Below, piece by piece: positions 16,132-25,469 of a DNA stretch of 64,000 nt. The DNA is taken from the NCBI RefSeq assembly GCF_009720745.1, contig NZ_WNKX01000005.1:1-64000 (forward strand). The letters run 5' to 3'. The stretch's first letter is position 1. Each line of letters starts with the position of its first letter. The notes beneath the pieces were generated by a model that was given only the letters and a program-made list of their open reading frames with translations, was not told the origin of the DNA and did no database searches. Source of the DNA: Massilia eburnea (GTDB lineage Bacteria; Pseudomonadota; Gammaproteobacteria; Burkholderiales; Burkholderiaceae_D). The translations under genes were made by a program, and so were the position numbers.

Positions 16132-17685
16132 TTACGCAATGGAGTCAGTAATTGCGATCAGCGTCCTTGGTGCCGCCATCGCGGATGCATCGCACATTTT
16201 TTCAGTAATTTTGATTTTATTGTCAATGAAACCTTGCAGCCAAGCCCGGTGTGCAGCCACATAGTCACCGCCGAATTCGTCTGCTTCCTCCTCAGCTGCT
16301 TTCACACCGACCTGCTGTTCATAAAGATGCTGGGCCTTCTTTGGGCTCATGCTTCGTCGGATGAATTCAACTGCGTCGCCGAGGCCCAAATGATGCGTTA
16401 GATAGATCATTTTTGCTTTTTCGCTGTCAGGCAGGCTTGAAGTGTGAATGCCTCGCTCCTCCAATCCTTTGAGGTTCTGGGTGCCGTAGTCCACAGCAGT
16501 GTGAATAGCAAAGTCGGCTTTGAATCGGAGATCCAACAGCTTCTGCAAATTCGCATCTTTTGCGGTTGCTCGTCCATTGAGATACGTATCGCTGTTTAGT
16601 GTCTGCGCCAGCGAATATCCCTTCCGAGGCGTGACGAACCCACCGTTGGCAAGTTTGAATGCCGCGACTTTCTTGTCAATCGACTTTTTTCCCTGTTTCA
16701 CGGAGATGGTAGTTTCAGTAATCCACCCCTGAGATGTTGCGTACTCGTTTAGAAAAGTGCCCTTAATTGTTGCCTGATCGATCCAGCTGCCATCCAGGAA
16801 CTGGGTCATCCCTCTAGCGGAAGAGTTTGGTGATGCTGAGTTTGGATCCCATTCCCCGGTCGAAGTCTTCTTTGTTTTAAATTTTGGTTTTCCATCTTTC
16901 CCAACCTCTTGCTTCTTGCTTTTCTTGTTGATAACCGGAATTTGTTCGACAACGATAATTGTCGCGGCTTCAGCGTTCATGATTGCAGCAATCGCCTGAG
17001 GGCAAATATTACTTCGTTTGCTTGCTGTCAGAATAATGTCCCGGTATTTGAAGTTCGCCAACAGCTTCAGGTTTTCCTTGTTCGGACACTCAAGCGCGAC
17101 TGACTGAACAGGATTCCCGTTAGCACTGCGCCTCTCTTCAGTTGTTCCAGGGGCGGTGGGGATTGGCTTGTCTAACTTGGACGTCTGTGCGGGGCCATCG
17201 TGAACAGCAGTTTTTGAATCGACCGAAACCTTCGGACTCTGAAGCGTCACGGAAGTGCTTTCATGGCTGACGGTCAAATCTGAAATTTTTTTCCAACCAC
17301 CGGAGCTTTTTTCGGCAAAGATCTTTACGTTTTGGTTTGCATTGTCAACTGCCAATGCGGGGATCTGGCCGGAAGCATCTGTGATGTGTTCGGTACGTTC
17401 ACAGCCAACTTCAATCGCCAATTTGAGATTAGGAATTGGTCTTCCGGCTGCACACTTAGCCTGAACGTACAAGTTCTTTGTTGGCTTCTCTGTGGCTTCG
17501 AGCGCGCGCGGTGATGGCGATAAGGCAGCGTGCCTTTTCGGCGGGATGACCAACACCTGGTCCTTGCGTATGAACTGCGGATTCTTGATGCCATTCGCGG
17601 CAACAAGTTCGGGTACTGTCACTCCATGCATACCCGCGATTTTTGTGAGCGTGTCTCGTTCTTTTACAACGTAAGTCGTGTTCAT
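16132..17685 (-). CDS. T6SS cargo effector: LysM plus transglycosylase-like domain
   Basis: A 517-residue protein whose ATG (17685) overlaps the vgrG stop in ATGA. Residues about 3-47 are a LysM domain (VVKERDTLTKIAGMHG ... VLVIP). A short Ig-like region and linker follow. From about 215 there is a lysozyme/SLT-like domain: ICPQAIAAIMNAEAA holds a candidate catalytic Glu, and WDPNSASPNSSARGMTQFLD matches the conserved Gly-Met-Gln-Phe part of transglycosylases. There is no signal peptide, as expected for cargo delivered by VgrG into a rival's periplasm. Cleavage of peptidoglycan is inferred. Confidence 0.78.
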   Translation of the reverse strand: MNTTYVVKERDTLTKIAGMHGVTVPELVAANGIKNPQFIRKDQVLVIPPKRHAALSPSPRALEATEKPTKNLYVQAKCAAGRPIPNLKLAIEVGCERTEHITDASGQIPALAVDNANQNVKIFAEKSSGGWKKISDLTVSHESTSVTLQSPKVSVDSKTAVHDGPAQTSKLDKPIPTAPGTTEERRSANGNPVQSVALECPNKENLKLLANFKYRDIILTASKRSNICPQAIAAIMNAEAATIIVVEQIPVINKKSKKQEVGKDGKPKFKTKKTSTGEWDPNSASPNSSARGMTQFLDGSWIDQATIKGTFLNEYATSQGWITETTISVKQGKKSIDKKVAAFKLANGGFVTPRKGYSLAQTLNSDTYLNGRATAKDANLQKLLDLRFKADFAIHTAVDYGTQNLKGLEERGIHTSSLPDSEKAKMIYLTHHLGLGDAVEFIRRSMSPKKAQHLYEQQVGVKAAEEEADEFGGDYVAAHRAWLQGFIDNKIKITEKMCDASAMAAPRTLIAITDSIA

Positions 17686-20504
17686 TCCTCGGCTTCCCAA
17701 TCCCACCAATCTGTTGGATCCATGTTCTGCGGCTGATCAGGCGTCGTGACGTCGGTGGTCCAATCGCCGGATCCAATTAGTGCAACAAATTCCTGGGCCT
17801 TCTGATCGTCTTTATGCCGTGCAGTTCTGCCATCACCACCGGTTTTGGTTGATTGCACCAGCTTTCTAGTTCTCGCGTCCAGGAGCAAAACGTCGACCTT
17901 GGGTGCATTCTCTCCGGACACCGCGCTAATCGCTTTCCAACGAAGGCTGTAAGGTTCCTTCTTTGGTGTTACAAGTTCGTTTGGTAGCTCTCGCAATTCA
18001 GCATTTTTTGCTGCACCAGTCTGGAAATCGTGTTTGGCCGATTTCACCGTGAAGTTGCCCGGGCAGGCGAAAGTGATGTTGCCGCCTTCGAGCACAATCG
18101 AGGATTGGCCTGCGTGCAGGACGATCTTCTTGTTGGCCTTGATCTCAATGCCGTCGTTGACCGATAGGACTACGACTTCCTTGTCCGCCAGGATTTCCAG
18201 CTCGCCGGTATTGGCTTGCAGCGTCACGTCGCCATTGCCGGCGATGGCCTTGATGCCCCCTTCGCGGGTGAACATCGTGGCTGCGTTTGCGGCGACGCTG
18301 GAGTAGGTTTCTCCGGCTGTCAGATGCAGGTCGGAGCCGCTGGTCCAGTGCAGTTGTTCGCCCGCGAACAGCAGGGTGGAGGCGGGCGTAGCGAGGTTGA
18401 TGCTGTCCATGCTGTCGATTACGGCGATTGCGCCGCCGAAGCGTTCGACTGGGTTGGCTGCGTCAAGATCGCGTGCGCCGGATTGGGCGCGCTGGGCGGC
18501 GTGGCCATTGACCGCGCCGTCGTATTTGCCTTGCTGTTTCGGGTCCAGCTGTTTGAGCAGCTCTTTCTGGGCCTTGATTGCGTCGGCGCTGTACAAGGCG
18601 TGCTGCTGGCCTGCGGGTTTTGCCAGGCCTTCGGCGAGCGCTTGGCCGGCGCGCAGGCGCTCGATGGCGTCGTCGGCTTCCAGCTGGGTGGAGGCGATCC
18701 CGCTGCCTTGCGCAGCGCGGCGGCTGGTGGTCAGCAACAGGCCTTCGCCGGAGCGCAGCACTGTCCAGGCGTCGCTGCGCAATTCAAAGCCGGTGCCGCG
18801 ATGCGTGCTGCGCAAGGCGGAATCTGGCGCTTGCTGCACGATGTGGCCGAGATTGAGCTGGCTGGCGGCGGTGCTGCTGGCCAGGCGCATGCGCAGCTGT
18901 TGGCTGCTGTCGTCCAGCACCCATTGGTTGTAGCCGCCGCCGTCCAGGTTGTGGCTGTGGATGCCGGAGATGACGCCGGCGTGGTTCGCGCTCGAGTCCA
19001 CGCCAGCCGCGAAAGGTGGCGTATCGCTGCCGGTGTAGAGCTGGGACACGACGACTGGCCGGTCGATATCGCCTTCGATGAAATCCACCAGGACTTCGGT
19101 GCCGATGCGTGGCGTGAACTGGCTGCCGAAGTTCGGCCCTGCCAGCGCTTCGGCCACGCGCACCCAGGTGCCGGAGCTGTCGTCGCCGGGTGCATTGCCT
19201 TCCGCTTCGGTGTTGTGCTGCGAGCCACCGGGATTGGCGCCGGGGCCGCGCTGCCATGGGAACTGGATGCGGATTTGCTGGCCGCGTTGCGTGGTATTGG
19301 CTGTGCCGGGCAGGCCGACCACCAGCGCGGTTTGCGCGCCGATCGCTGAGCCTCGTGCGCGTAGTGCGGTGGCGGGTGGTACCAGCGGTACGGCCGCGTG
19401 CACGCAGGCGAAGCGATTGCGGTAGGTGCCGGGTGCGACGCCGGAGCCGGCCTTCAGTGCTGGCGTGAAGTTGTTGCGCGCTTCATGTTCTACCCACAGC
19501 GACGTGAATTCGTCGCCATCAAAGCGCTCATGGCCAGTCAGCGTGAAATTGCTGCCTGCGGCCAGACGGCGTGCTGAGCCTTCGCCGATGAACTGCTTGT
19601 TCGCCAGTTCGGCGGCTTGCAGCATGAGCAGGCTGTGGCCGTCGGCTGCACCACTTTCGGTGTAACTGCGCTCTTCGCTGCCGTCGTAGATCGACATGGA
19701 CGGCAGTTCGCCGGCAGCAAGATTGCTCGATAGTTCGGCTGCCGGCGCTGCCACTTGCGCGGGATCCCAGCTCGCGATGCTGACGGCATTGGGCGCGATT
19801 GCGCGGCGCGCCGAGAACTGGTCGATGGAATCGTCGCGCTCCGTGGCGCGCACGCCATGGAAGCGCAAGGCTTGCACCACGGGGCGCTTGGCCTGGCTGT
19901 CGAAAATCACGACGCGGTGGCGCGAGTGGCCGTCCTGCGTGAGCTCTTCATCCTGGTCATGCTCGAAGCGCCAGTTCAGGCCTTCGGAAGCCAGGATACG
20001 GCACAGAAATTCGAAATCGCTTTCTCGGTATTGCGTGCAGGTGGCGCGCGGCGCCAGTTCCTGCGTGACGTCAAAATCGAGCCGCACTTGCGGGTAATCG
20101 GCCAGCAGCTCCTGCACGATGTCGCGTACGGATTTATCCTGGAAGATGTAGTTGTCGCGGCGCAGGCGAAGCAGGGCCAGCGCCGGCTCCAGGCGCAAGC
20201 GATAACGCGCAACGCCGCCGTCGGCGCCGAGCCAACTGGCTCGCGTGCACAGGCCGTGCCATGAGCGCATGCTGCCGTCCGGCTGAAGCAAGCGGACCGT
20301 GAGTTCCTCGCCGATGAACTGGCCCAGTTCCAGGCTGCTGGAGGTGCTGAGCGCATCGACGTCGAAGCAGAACAGTTCATTCACGCCTTCGCGTCCGGAC
20401 ATGCGTTCCGCCATCAGGCTTTCCGGCAGGCCGGATTGCTGGGCACTGGAGAGCGTCAACAGGCGGCCATGCTGGCTCAGGCCTGTTCCAAACAGGGACC
20501 GCAT
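17682..20504 (-). CDS. vgrG: T6SS spike protein VgrG with C-terminal cargo-adapter tail
   Basis: About 940 residues: gp27/gp5-like core (FGTGLSQHGRLLTLSSAQ at the start, later PRIGTEVLVDFIEGDIDRPV), then a DUF2345 beta-helix (GIEIKANKKIVLHAGQSSIV) and a tail of about 100 residues ending acidic (WWDWEAEE). It forms the tip of the T6SS tube. The tail (LRWKAISAVSGENAPKVDVL ... VALIGSGDWTTDV) is probably the adapter for the effector encoded next. ATG 20504 overlaps the tssL stop as TGATG; GTG 20507 is an alternative. Confidence 0.95.
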   Translation of the reverse strand: MRSLFGTGLSQHGRLLTLSSAQQSGLPESLMAERMSGREGVNELFCFDVDALSTSSSLELGQFIGEELTVRLLQPDGSMRSWHGLCTRASWLGADGGVARYRLRLEPALALLRLRRDNYIFQDKSVRDIVQELLADYPQVRLDFDVTQELAPRATCTQYRESDFEFLCRILASEGLNWRFEHDQDEELTQDGHSRHRVVIFDSQAKRPVVQALRFHGVRATERDDSIDQFSARRAIAPNAVSIASWDPAQVAAPAAELSSNLAAGELPSMSIYDGSEERSYTESGAADGHSLLMLQAAELANKQFIGEGSARRLAAGSNFTLTGHERFDGDEFTSLWVEHEARNNFTPALKAGSGVAPGTYRNRFACVHAAVPLVPPATALRARGSAIGAQTALVVGLPGTANTTQRGQQIRIQFPWQRGPGANPGGSQHNTEAEGNAPGDDSSGTWVRVAEALAGPNFGSQFTPRIGTEVLVDFIEGDIDRPVVVSQLYTGSDTPPFAAGVDSSANHAGVISGIHSHNLDGGGYNQWVLDDSSQQLRMRLASSTAASQLNLGHIVQQAPDSALRSTHRGTGFELRSDAWTVLRSGEGLLLTTSRRAAQGSGIASTQLEADDAIERLRAGQALAEGLAKPAGQQHALYSADAIKAQKELLKQLDPKQQGKYDGAVNGHAAQRAQSGARDLDAANPVERFGGAIAVIDSMDSINLATPASTLLFAGEQLHWTSGSDLHLTAGETYSSVAANAATMFTREGGIKAIAGNGDVTLQANTGELEILADKEVVVLSVNDGIEIKANKKIVLHAGQSSIVLEGGNITFACPGNFTVKSAKHDFQTGAAKNAELRELPNELVTPKKEPYSLRWKAISAVSGENAPKVDVLLLDARTRKLVQSTKTGGDGRTARHKDDQKAQEFVALIGSGDWTTDVTTPDQPQNMDPTDWWDWEAEE

Positions 20505-21262
20505 CACGGCAGCGTAATGGTGATATTGGCCTGGCGCGGCGCCATGCGCACCACGTCGTTATAGGCGCTCACCTGCTGCTCGGTATGATGGGACAGCGAG
20601 GTGCGCAGGCCGATATACGCCAGCGCGGAAATCAGTGCAAACACGGAGCACAGCACCCACAGCGGCAAGTCGCTGCGCAGCTTGTGCATCACCTGGTCCG
20701 GGCGCTCGGCATGCGGTGCGAAGCCTGGGCGGCGGCCTTTCATGTGGGCGATTTCGTCGCCGAGGCGGCTGGTCAGGTAGCCCAGTTTTTCCGAGCCTTC
20801 CAGGATGTAGCGGCCCTGGAAACCAAGCAGCAGGCACATATGGAATACTTCCAGCGCTTCGATATGTTCGCTGCTGCGGGTGCGCAGCGCATCGAGGCGG
20901 TTGAAGAAGTTCTCGCCGGCCAGCTGGTCGCCAAACAGCGTCAGTTGCAGCGGCTTCAGTTCCCACGCGTCGCGGATGGAGAAGTGGGAGCGCAGGATGA
21001 TTTCATCCACGGCAGCGCAGAAGGCGTATTTGGAAGCGTCGATGTCGTCGGCGGAGGCGCCTTTCTTGCGGGCGTTGCGTCCAAAGTCGTCGAGGAAGCG
21101 GGTCATGCGGGACTGGAATTCGGCATGGTCCTGCGGGGCACTGCCGTTCTTCAGCATGAACAGGGCGTAGAAGCCGTCGTACATCAAGTCCAGCAGGGTG
21201 CCGTTAGCTGCGGGGGAGGCGGCCGGTTCGGCCATCAGGGAAGGCGGGGCGATGGTATTCAT
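20504..21262 (-). CDS. tssL: T6SS membrane-complex protein TssL (DotU/IcmH type)
   Basis: A 252-residue inner-membrane protein with a cytosolic DotU domain (MYDGFYALFMLKNG, CAAVDEIILRSHFS, LLLGFQGRYILEGSEKL) and one C-terminal membrane helix (LPLWVLCSVFALISALAYIG), with a short periplasmic end. It pairs with TssM to form the envelope-spanning complex. There is no OmpA fusion; a separate OmpA/BON gene at 33858 may supply peptidoglycan binding. It is 13 bases after tssK and is coupled to vgrG. Confidence 0.95.
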   Translation of the reverse strand: MNTIAPPSLMAEPAASPAANGTLLDLMYDGFYALFMLKNGSAPQDHAEFQSRMTRFLDDFGRNARKKGASADDIDASKYAFCAAVDEIILRSHFSIRDAWELKPLQLTLFGDQLAGENFFNRLDALRTRSSEHIEALEVFHMCLLLGFQGRYILEGSEKLGYLTSRLGDEIAHMKGRRPGFAPHAERPDQVMHKLRSDLPLWVLCSVFALISALAYIGLRTSLSHHTEQQVSAYNDVVRMAPRQANITITLP

Positions 21263-21275
21263 GTTCTGCTCTGGT

Positions 21276-22616
21276 TCAGGAGTTCACAGCAATCAGTTCG
21301 AGGCGCAATTCGCGCATGCCGGATGGGGCGTAGATTTCAATGGATTGGGCCTGCAGCATGCGTTCGTACAGCGGGCCTTTGGCGTCCAGTGTGAAGTAGC
21401 AGGTGTCGGGACGTACCGGCACTGCAGCCGGCACCTGCGGCGCATGCGTCAGGCGCACGCCAGGCATGGCGGACAGCACGAGTTTTTCGACGTCGTCCGG
21501 CGCACCGACCTTGAAGCGCAGCGGCACTACGTCCACCAGTTCCACAGCCGGCATGTCGGCGCCAACGGCCAGGTAGAACGTGGTGTCCTCGCTGATCTTG
21601 CCGGAATCGAGCATGCCGCGGTGGTGCGCCGGCTTTGGCTGCGACAGGGCGATGGCGAAGTAGCGCGACGAGATCACGGTGTCGAGCAGTTCGCGCACGA
21701 TCATGTACAGCTGCGCAAACGCCGGACCTGGATCGTCATGGCGATACGGCGGCAGGTCCGACAGAGACCAGCTGCGAGAATACGTCATCAAAGCACCGGC
21801 CAGCGATAGCAGCTGTTCGTACAGGCGTTCCGGGTGCAGCTCGGGGTTATGGTAGTAGTGCGACAGCGATGCGAATGCCGTGCTCGCGGTGTGCAGCAGC
21901 CAGAAGGTCGACATGTCGCCGCTGCGGAATTCGATCACGTTGCGGCTTGGTTCGCGATGGTGTCCATACAGTGCATTGACTTTGGCTTGCAATGCATCGA
22001 GCAGGCGGCGCAGCTGCAGGAACAAGGGTTGCGCACTGCGGATGGTCAGGCTTGGCGGCACGAAGCCGGGATCAAGTTCAAAGCCGCCGGTGGACAAGCG
22101 GCGCAGGCGCAGCAGCGGCAGGCACACATAGCCTTCGCGCGGTTCGGCGTCGGATACCAGACGCAGCGTTTTTTTCAGGTAGGCGAGTTCGGCTTGCGCG
22201 GCCTGGGTGTACAGGTCGGGTGTATCGACGTTGGCCTGGGCAAAGCGGGCGCCATTGGCCGGCTGGCCGGCTGGCGCAAAATTCCCGCCGAAATGCTTGA
22301 ACACGGGCAGGGCGGCATACCACGTCACGCTGTGCTGCGATTGCGCCAGCTGGCCAAGGTCGATCGCTTCCGGCAGGTGGTCGCTGCCCGGCGCTTCGAT
22401 CAATTCCCCATCCGGCAGTACCAGCGAAAGCTCGAGCAGGCGCAGGGTGTTATGCGCCAGCGCCTCCATATCGATCGCCAGGCGGTCGACGCCCCAGGCA
22501 TAAGGATGCACGGCTTTTACGCTGCGATGCAAACGGTGCTCGTGATAGCGGTCTTGCTGCTGGAAATGCTGGGGACGCAGAAACAAACCTTCGCCCCATA
22601 ACACCTTGCTGGCCAT
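21276..22616 (-). CDS. tssK: T6SS baseplate protein TssK
   Basis: A 446-residue TssK of usual length, starting ASKVLWGEGLFLRPQHFQQQ, which is the family signature. TssK connects the TssEFG baseplate to TssL and TssM. It is the first gene of the leftward tssK-tssL-vgrG unit, divergent from the TPR lipoprotein gene, with about 200 bases of shared promoter region. All regions expected of a full TssK, including the C-terminal part, are present. Confidence 0.96.
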   Translation of the reverse strand: MASKVLWGEGLFLRPQHFQQQDRYHEHRLHRSVKAVHPYAWGVDRLAIDMEALAHNTLRLLELSLVLPDGELIEAPGSDHLPEAIDLGQLAQSQHSVTWYAALPVFKHFGGNFAPAGQPANGARFAQANVDTPDLYTQAAQAELAYLKKTLRLVSDAEPREGYVCLPLLRLRRLSTGGFELDPGFVPPSLTIRSAQPLFLQLRRLLDALQAKVNALYGHHREPSRNVIEFRSGDMSTFWLLHTASTAFASLSHYYHNPELHPERLYEQLLSLAGALMTYSRSWSLSDLPPYRHDDPGPAFAQLYMIVRELLDTVISSRYFAIALSQPKPAHHRGMLDSGKISEDTTFYLAVGADMPAVELVDVVPLRFKVGAPDDVEKLVLSAMPGVRLTHAPQVPAAVPVRPDTCYFTLDAKGPLYERMLQAQSIEIYAPSGMRELRLELIAVNS

Positions 22617-22820
22617 CTGTGATCCTTCTGATAATTGTTTTCTGGTAAGTGCCAGAACAATAACACTTCCGCAAAAACCTTGTACTTAAAGGCTCAATCG
22701 TGCGCGGGGGTGTGGAAATTGGTGAGATTCAATTGTGCGTGGGTAATATTTTTTTTCTGCTAACGTTCGTCCGATGCAACTATTGTAAAAAAGCTATTTG
22801 TCCGTCAAACGAGGTTAGTT
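22617..22820. promoter_or_regulatory. Divergent promoter region of the T6SS
   Basis: About 200 AT-richer bases separate tssK (minus) and the lipoprotein-tssBC unit (plus). GTTATG precedes the lipoprotein start at 22821. I could not define a convincing -35/-10 or sigma-54 element by eye. Confidence 0.4.
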
Positions 22821-23420
22821 ATGAAGAAAATCACTGTTATCTCCCGTATTTTGTGCGTCGCAGCATTTGCTGCTTCGTTGTCCGCCTGCTCCACCATGGA
22901 GCCGCCGAAAGTGGCCGCGCCGGCCAAGCCGAAGCTGGAGGATTTGCTGGCCAAGGCGAGCGAAGCCAAGGCCGCCGGTAAGCAGGAACAGGCCATCACG
23001 CTGTGGAAGGAAACCGCGCAGGCCTACCCGGCCGACAAACAGCCATGGGTGAACATGGCCCAGACGCGTTATGACGCAGGGCAGTATGGCGAGGCGATCG
23101 TGAGTGCGCAGGAGATCCTGGTGCGCGATCCTTCCGACCAGCTGGCCAACAGCATCATCGCCATTTCCGGCCTGCGCCTGTCGACCCGCGCGCTGGCAGA
23201 CCTGAGCCGCCAGAACAACCTGTCCGGCTCCATCCGCACCGAATCGCAAGACCTGGCCAAGCTGCTGCGCGAGAGCCTGGGCGAAACCGTGCTGGTGCCG
23301 CCGGCCGCCGAAAAGCCGGCCAAGCCTGTGCGCACCGCCGCCCGCAAAGCTGCTGCTTCTGCTGCAACTGCACCAAAAGCATCCACCCCCAGCGCCGATC
23401 CTTTCGGCGCACTGAAATAA
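22821..23420 (+). CDS. TPR-containing lipoprotein at the head of the T6SS tssB operon
   Basis: A 199-residue lipoprotein: the signal peptide ends in a lipobox (LSAC, Cys at about 22), then TPR-like helices (about 45-125, ASEAKAAGKQEQAITLWKET, PWVNMAQTRYDAGQYGEA) and an Ala/Lys/Pro-rich tail. It is the first gene of the tssBC unit. It does not look like TssJ (SciN), which is a small beta-sandwich. Since no TssJ is seen in the cluster, it could be the lipoprotein that helps to anchor the membrane complex, or a cluster-specific accessory; this is inference. Confidence 0.75.
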   Translation: MKKITVISRILCVAAFAASLSACSTMEPPKVAAPAKPKLEDLLAKASEAKAAGKQEQAITLWKETAQAYPADKQPWVNMAQTRYDAGQYGEAIVSAQEILVRDPSDQLANSIIAISGLRLSTRALADLSRQNNLSGSIRTESQDLAKLLRESLGETVLVPPAAEKPAKPVRTAARKAAASAATAPKASTPSADPFGALK

Positions 23421-23446
23421 CCCACTAGTTCAAACAAGGAGAAGCC

Positions 23447-23950
23447 ATGTCCAAGAGCGAAAGCGTGCAAAAGCGCCTGCAGAAAATCCGCCCGCCACGG
23501 GTCCAGATGACCTATGACGTGGAGATCGGCGACGCGATCGAAAACAAGGAGCTGCCCTTTGTGATGGGTGTCGTCGGCGATTTCGGCGGCAATTCGGAGG
23601 TGGAGCAGAAGCGCCTGAAGGAGCGCAAGTTCGTCAACATCGACCGCGACAACTTCGATGAAGTGCTGAAAGGCGTCGAGCCGCGCGCCACCTTCCGCGT
23701 GCCGAACGAATTGAGCGGCGAAGGCCAGTTCGGCGTCGACCTGAAATTCAAGGCCATGTCGGACTTCCGTCCGGAATCCGTGGTGCAGCAGGTGGAGCCG
23801 CTGCGCCAGTTGCTGGAAGCGCGCAACAAGCTGGCTGACCTGCGCAACAAGCTGGCCGGCAACGACAAGCTGGAAGACCTGCTGAACGACGTGCTGCGCA
23901 GCACCGAGAAACTGGCCGAACTGGGCCAGAAGCCAGAAAAAGGAGAATGA
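23447..23950 (+). CDS. tssB: T6SS sheath small subunit TssB
   Basis: A 167-residue TssB (VipA). It contains the family start (QKRLQKIRPPRVQMTYDVEI), PFVMGVVGDFGG and FRVPNELSGEG. It assembles with TssC into the contractile sheath that fires the Hcp tube. AAGGAG precedes the ATG. The next gene, tssC, starts two bases after its stop, so the two are co-translated in near equal amounts, as the heterodimeric sheath needs. Confidence 0.97.
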   Translation: MSKSESVQKRLQKIRPPRVQMTYDVEIGDAIENKELPFVMGVVGDFGGNSEVEQKRLKERKFVNIDRDNFDEVLKGVEPRATFRVPNELSGEGQFGVDLKFKAMSDFRPESVVQQVEPLRQLLEARNKLADLRNKLAGNDKLEDLLNDVLRSTEKLAELGQKPEKGE

Positions 23951-23951
23951 T

Positions 23952-25433
23952 ATGTCGGCCCAACTGAACGCCGGCGGTGCGCTGGCCACCGCGGAACATA
24001 CCCTGCTTGACCAGATCGTCGAGCAAAGCAAGGTCGCCAAGTCCACCACCGAGCACGCCCGTGCACGCGACATCATTTCCGAACTGGCGCAGCAGGTCAT
24101 GGCCGGCACCGTGGTGGTGTCGGACAACCTGGCCGCCACCATCGACGCCCGCGTGGCGGAGCTGGACCGCCTGATTTCCTCGCAACTGTCGGCCATCATG
24201 CATGCGCCGGAATTCCAGAAGCTGGAATCCAGCTGGACCGGCCTGAATTACCTGGTGAAGAACAGCGCCACCGGCACCGGCCTGAAAATCAAGCTGCTGA
24301 ACGCAACCAAGAAAGAGCTGGTCAAGGACTTCCAGGGCGCGCTGGAATTCGACCAGAGCGCCATGTTCCGCAAGGTGTACGAGGAAGAATTCGGCACCTT
24401 CGGCGGCGCACCGTTCGGCGCCCTGATCGGCGACTTCGAATTCACCCGCCAGCCGGAAGACATGTATTTCGTCGAGCAGATGTCGCACGTGGCGGCTGCC
24501 GCCCATGCGCCGTTCATCAGCGCTGCGTCGCCGGAGCTGTTCGGCCTGGAGACCTACGCCGACCTGGGCAAGCCGCGCGACCTGTCGAAAGTGTTCGACA
24601 CCGTCGAATACGCCAAATGGAAGTCGTTCCGCGAATCCGAGGATTCGCGCTACGTTGGCCTGACGCTGCCGCGCTTCCTGGGCCGCCTGCCTTTCAACCC
24701 GGCCGATGGCGCCACGGTGGAAGGCTTCAACTTCGTGGAAGACGTGGACGGCACCGACCACCACAAATACCTGTGGTGCAACGCGGCCTATGCTTTCGGC
24801 GTGCGCCTGACCCGCGCCTTCGAGGACTTCGGCTGGTGCGCTGCGATCCGCGGCGTTGAAGGCGGCGGCCTGGTGGAAGACCTGCCGACCCACACCTTCA
24901 AGACCGATGAAGGCGAAGTGGCGCTGAAGTGCCCGACCGAAATCGCCATCACCGACCGCCGCGAGAAGGAGCTGAGCGACCTTGGCTTCATCTCCCTGGT
25001 GCATTGCAAGAACACCGACTACGCCGCCTTCTTCGGCGCGCAGTCTGCGCAGAAGGCGCGCAAGTACAACACCGACGCCGCCAATGCCAACGCCGTCCTG
25101 TCGGCCCAGCTGCAGTACATCTTCGCCGTATCGCGCATCGCCCACTATATGAAGGCCATGATGCGCGACAAGATCGGCAGCTTCGCCGCTGCGTCGAACG
25201 TCGAGGATTACCTGAACCGCTGGCTGACCCAGTACGTGCTGTTGGACGATAACGCCAGCCAGGAACAGAAAGCGCAGTTCCCGCTGCGCGAAGCAAGCGT
25301 GCAAGTGTCCGAAGTGCCAGGCCGTCCTGGCGTGTACCGTGCGGTGTCCTTCCTGCGTCCGCATTTCCAGCTCGACGAGCTGTCCGTTTCACTCCGTTTG
25401 GTCGCGGAGCTGCCGCAATCGACCAAGTCTTAA
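23952..25433 (+). CDS. tssC: T6SS sheath large subunit TssC
   Basis: A 493-residue TssC (VipB), the usual length. Recognisable parts are FQKLESSWTGLNYLVKN, FGALIGDFEFTRQPEDM and the C-terminal RPGVYRAVSFLRPHFQLDEL. With TssB it forms the sheath, and its disassembly depends on the ClpV encoded at 29377. It lies in the tssBC-hcp-tssEFGH operon. The spacer to hcp (36 bases) is T-rich and may hold a separate hcp promoter or processing site. Confidence 0.98.
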   Translation: MSAQLNAGGALATAEHTLLDQIVEQSKVAKSTTEHARARDIISELAQQVMAGTVVVSDNLAATIDARVAELDRLISSQLSAIMHAPEFQKLESSWTGLNYLVKNSATGTGLKIKLLNATKKELVKDFQGALEFDQSAMFRKVYEEEFGTFGGAPFGALIGDFEFTRQPEDMYFVEQMSHVAAAAHAPFISAASPELFGLETYADLGKPRDLSKVFDTVEYAKWKSFRESEDSRYVGLTLPRFLGRLPFNPADGATVEGFNFVEDVDGTDHHKYLWCNAAYAFGVRLTRAFEDFGWCAAIRGVEGGGLVEDLPTHTFKTDEGEVALKCPTEIAITDRREKELSDLGFISLVHCKNTDYAAFFGAQSAQKARKYNTDAANANAVLSAQLQYIFAVSRIAHYMKAMMRDKIGSFAAASNVEDYLNRWLTQYVLLDDNASQEQKAQFPLREASVQVSEVPGRPGVYRAVSFLRPHFQLDELSVSLRLVAELPQSTKS

Positions 25434-25469
25434 TTTTTATTTTTTTTCACTGAAACAGAAAGGAACACC

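Noticed and set aside
22821..23420. The lipoprotein before tssB as TssJ
   Set aside because: It is made of TPR-like helices with a low-complexity tail, whereas TssJ (SciN) is a transthyretin-like beta sandwich. Position alone does not justify the name.
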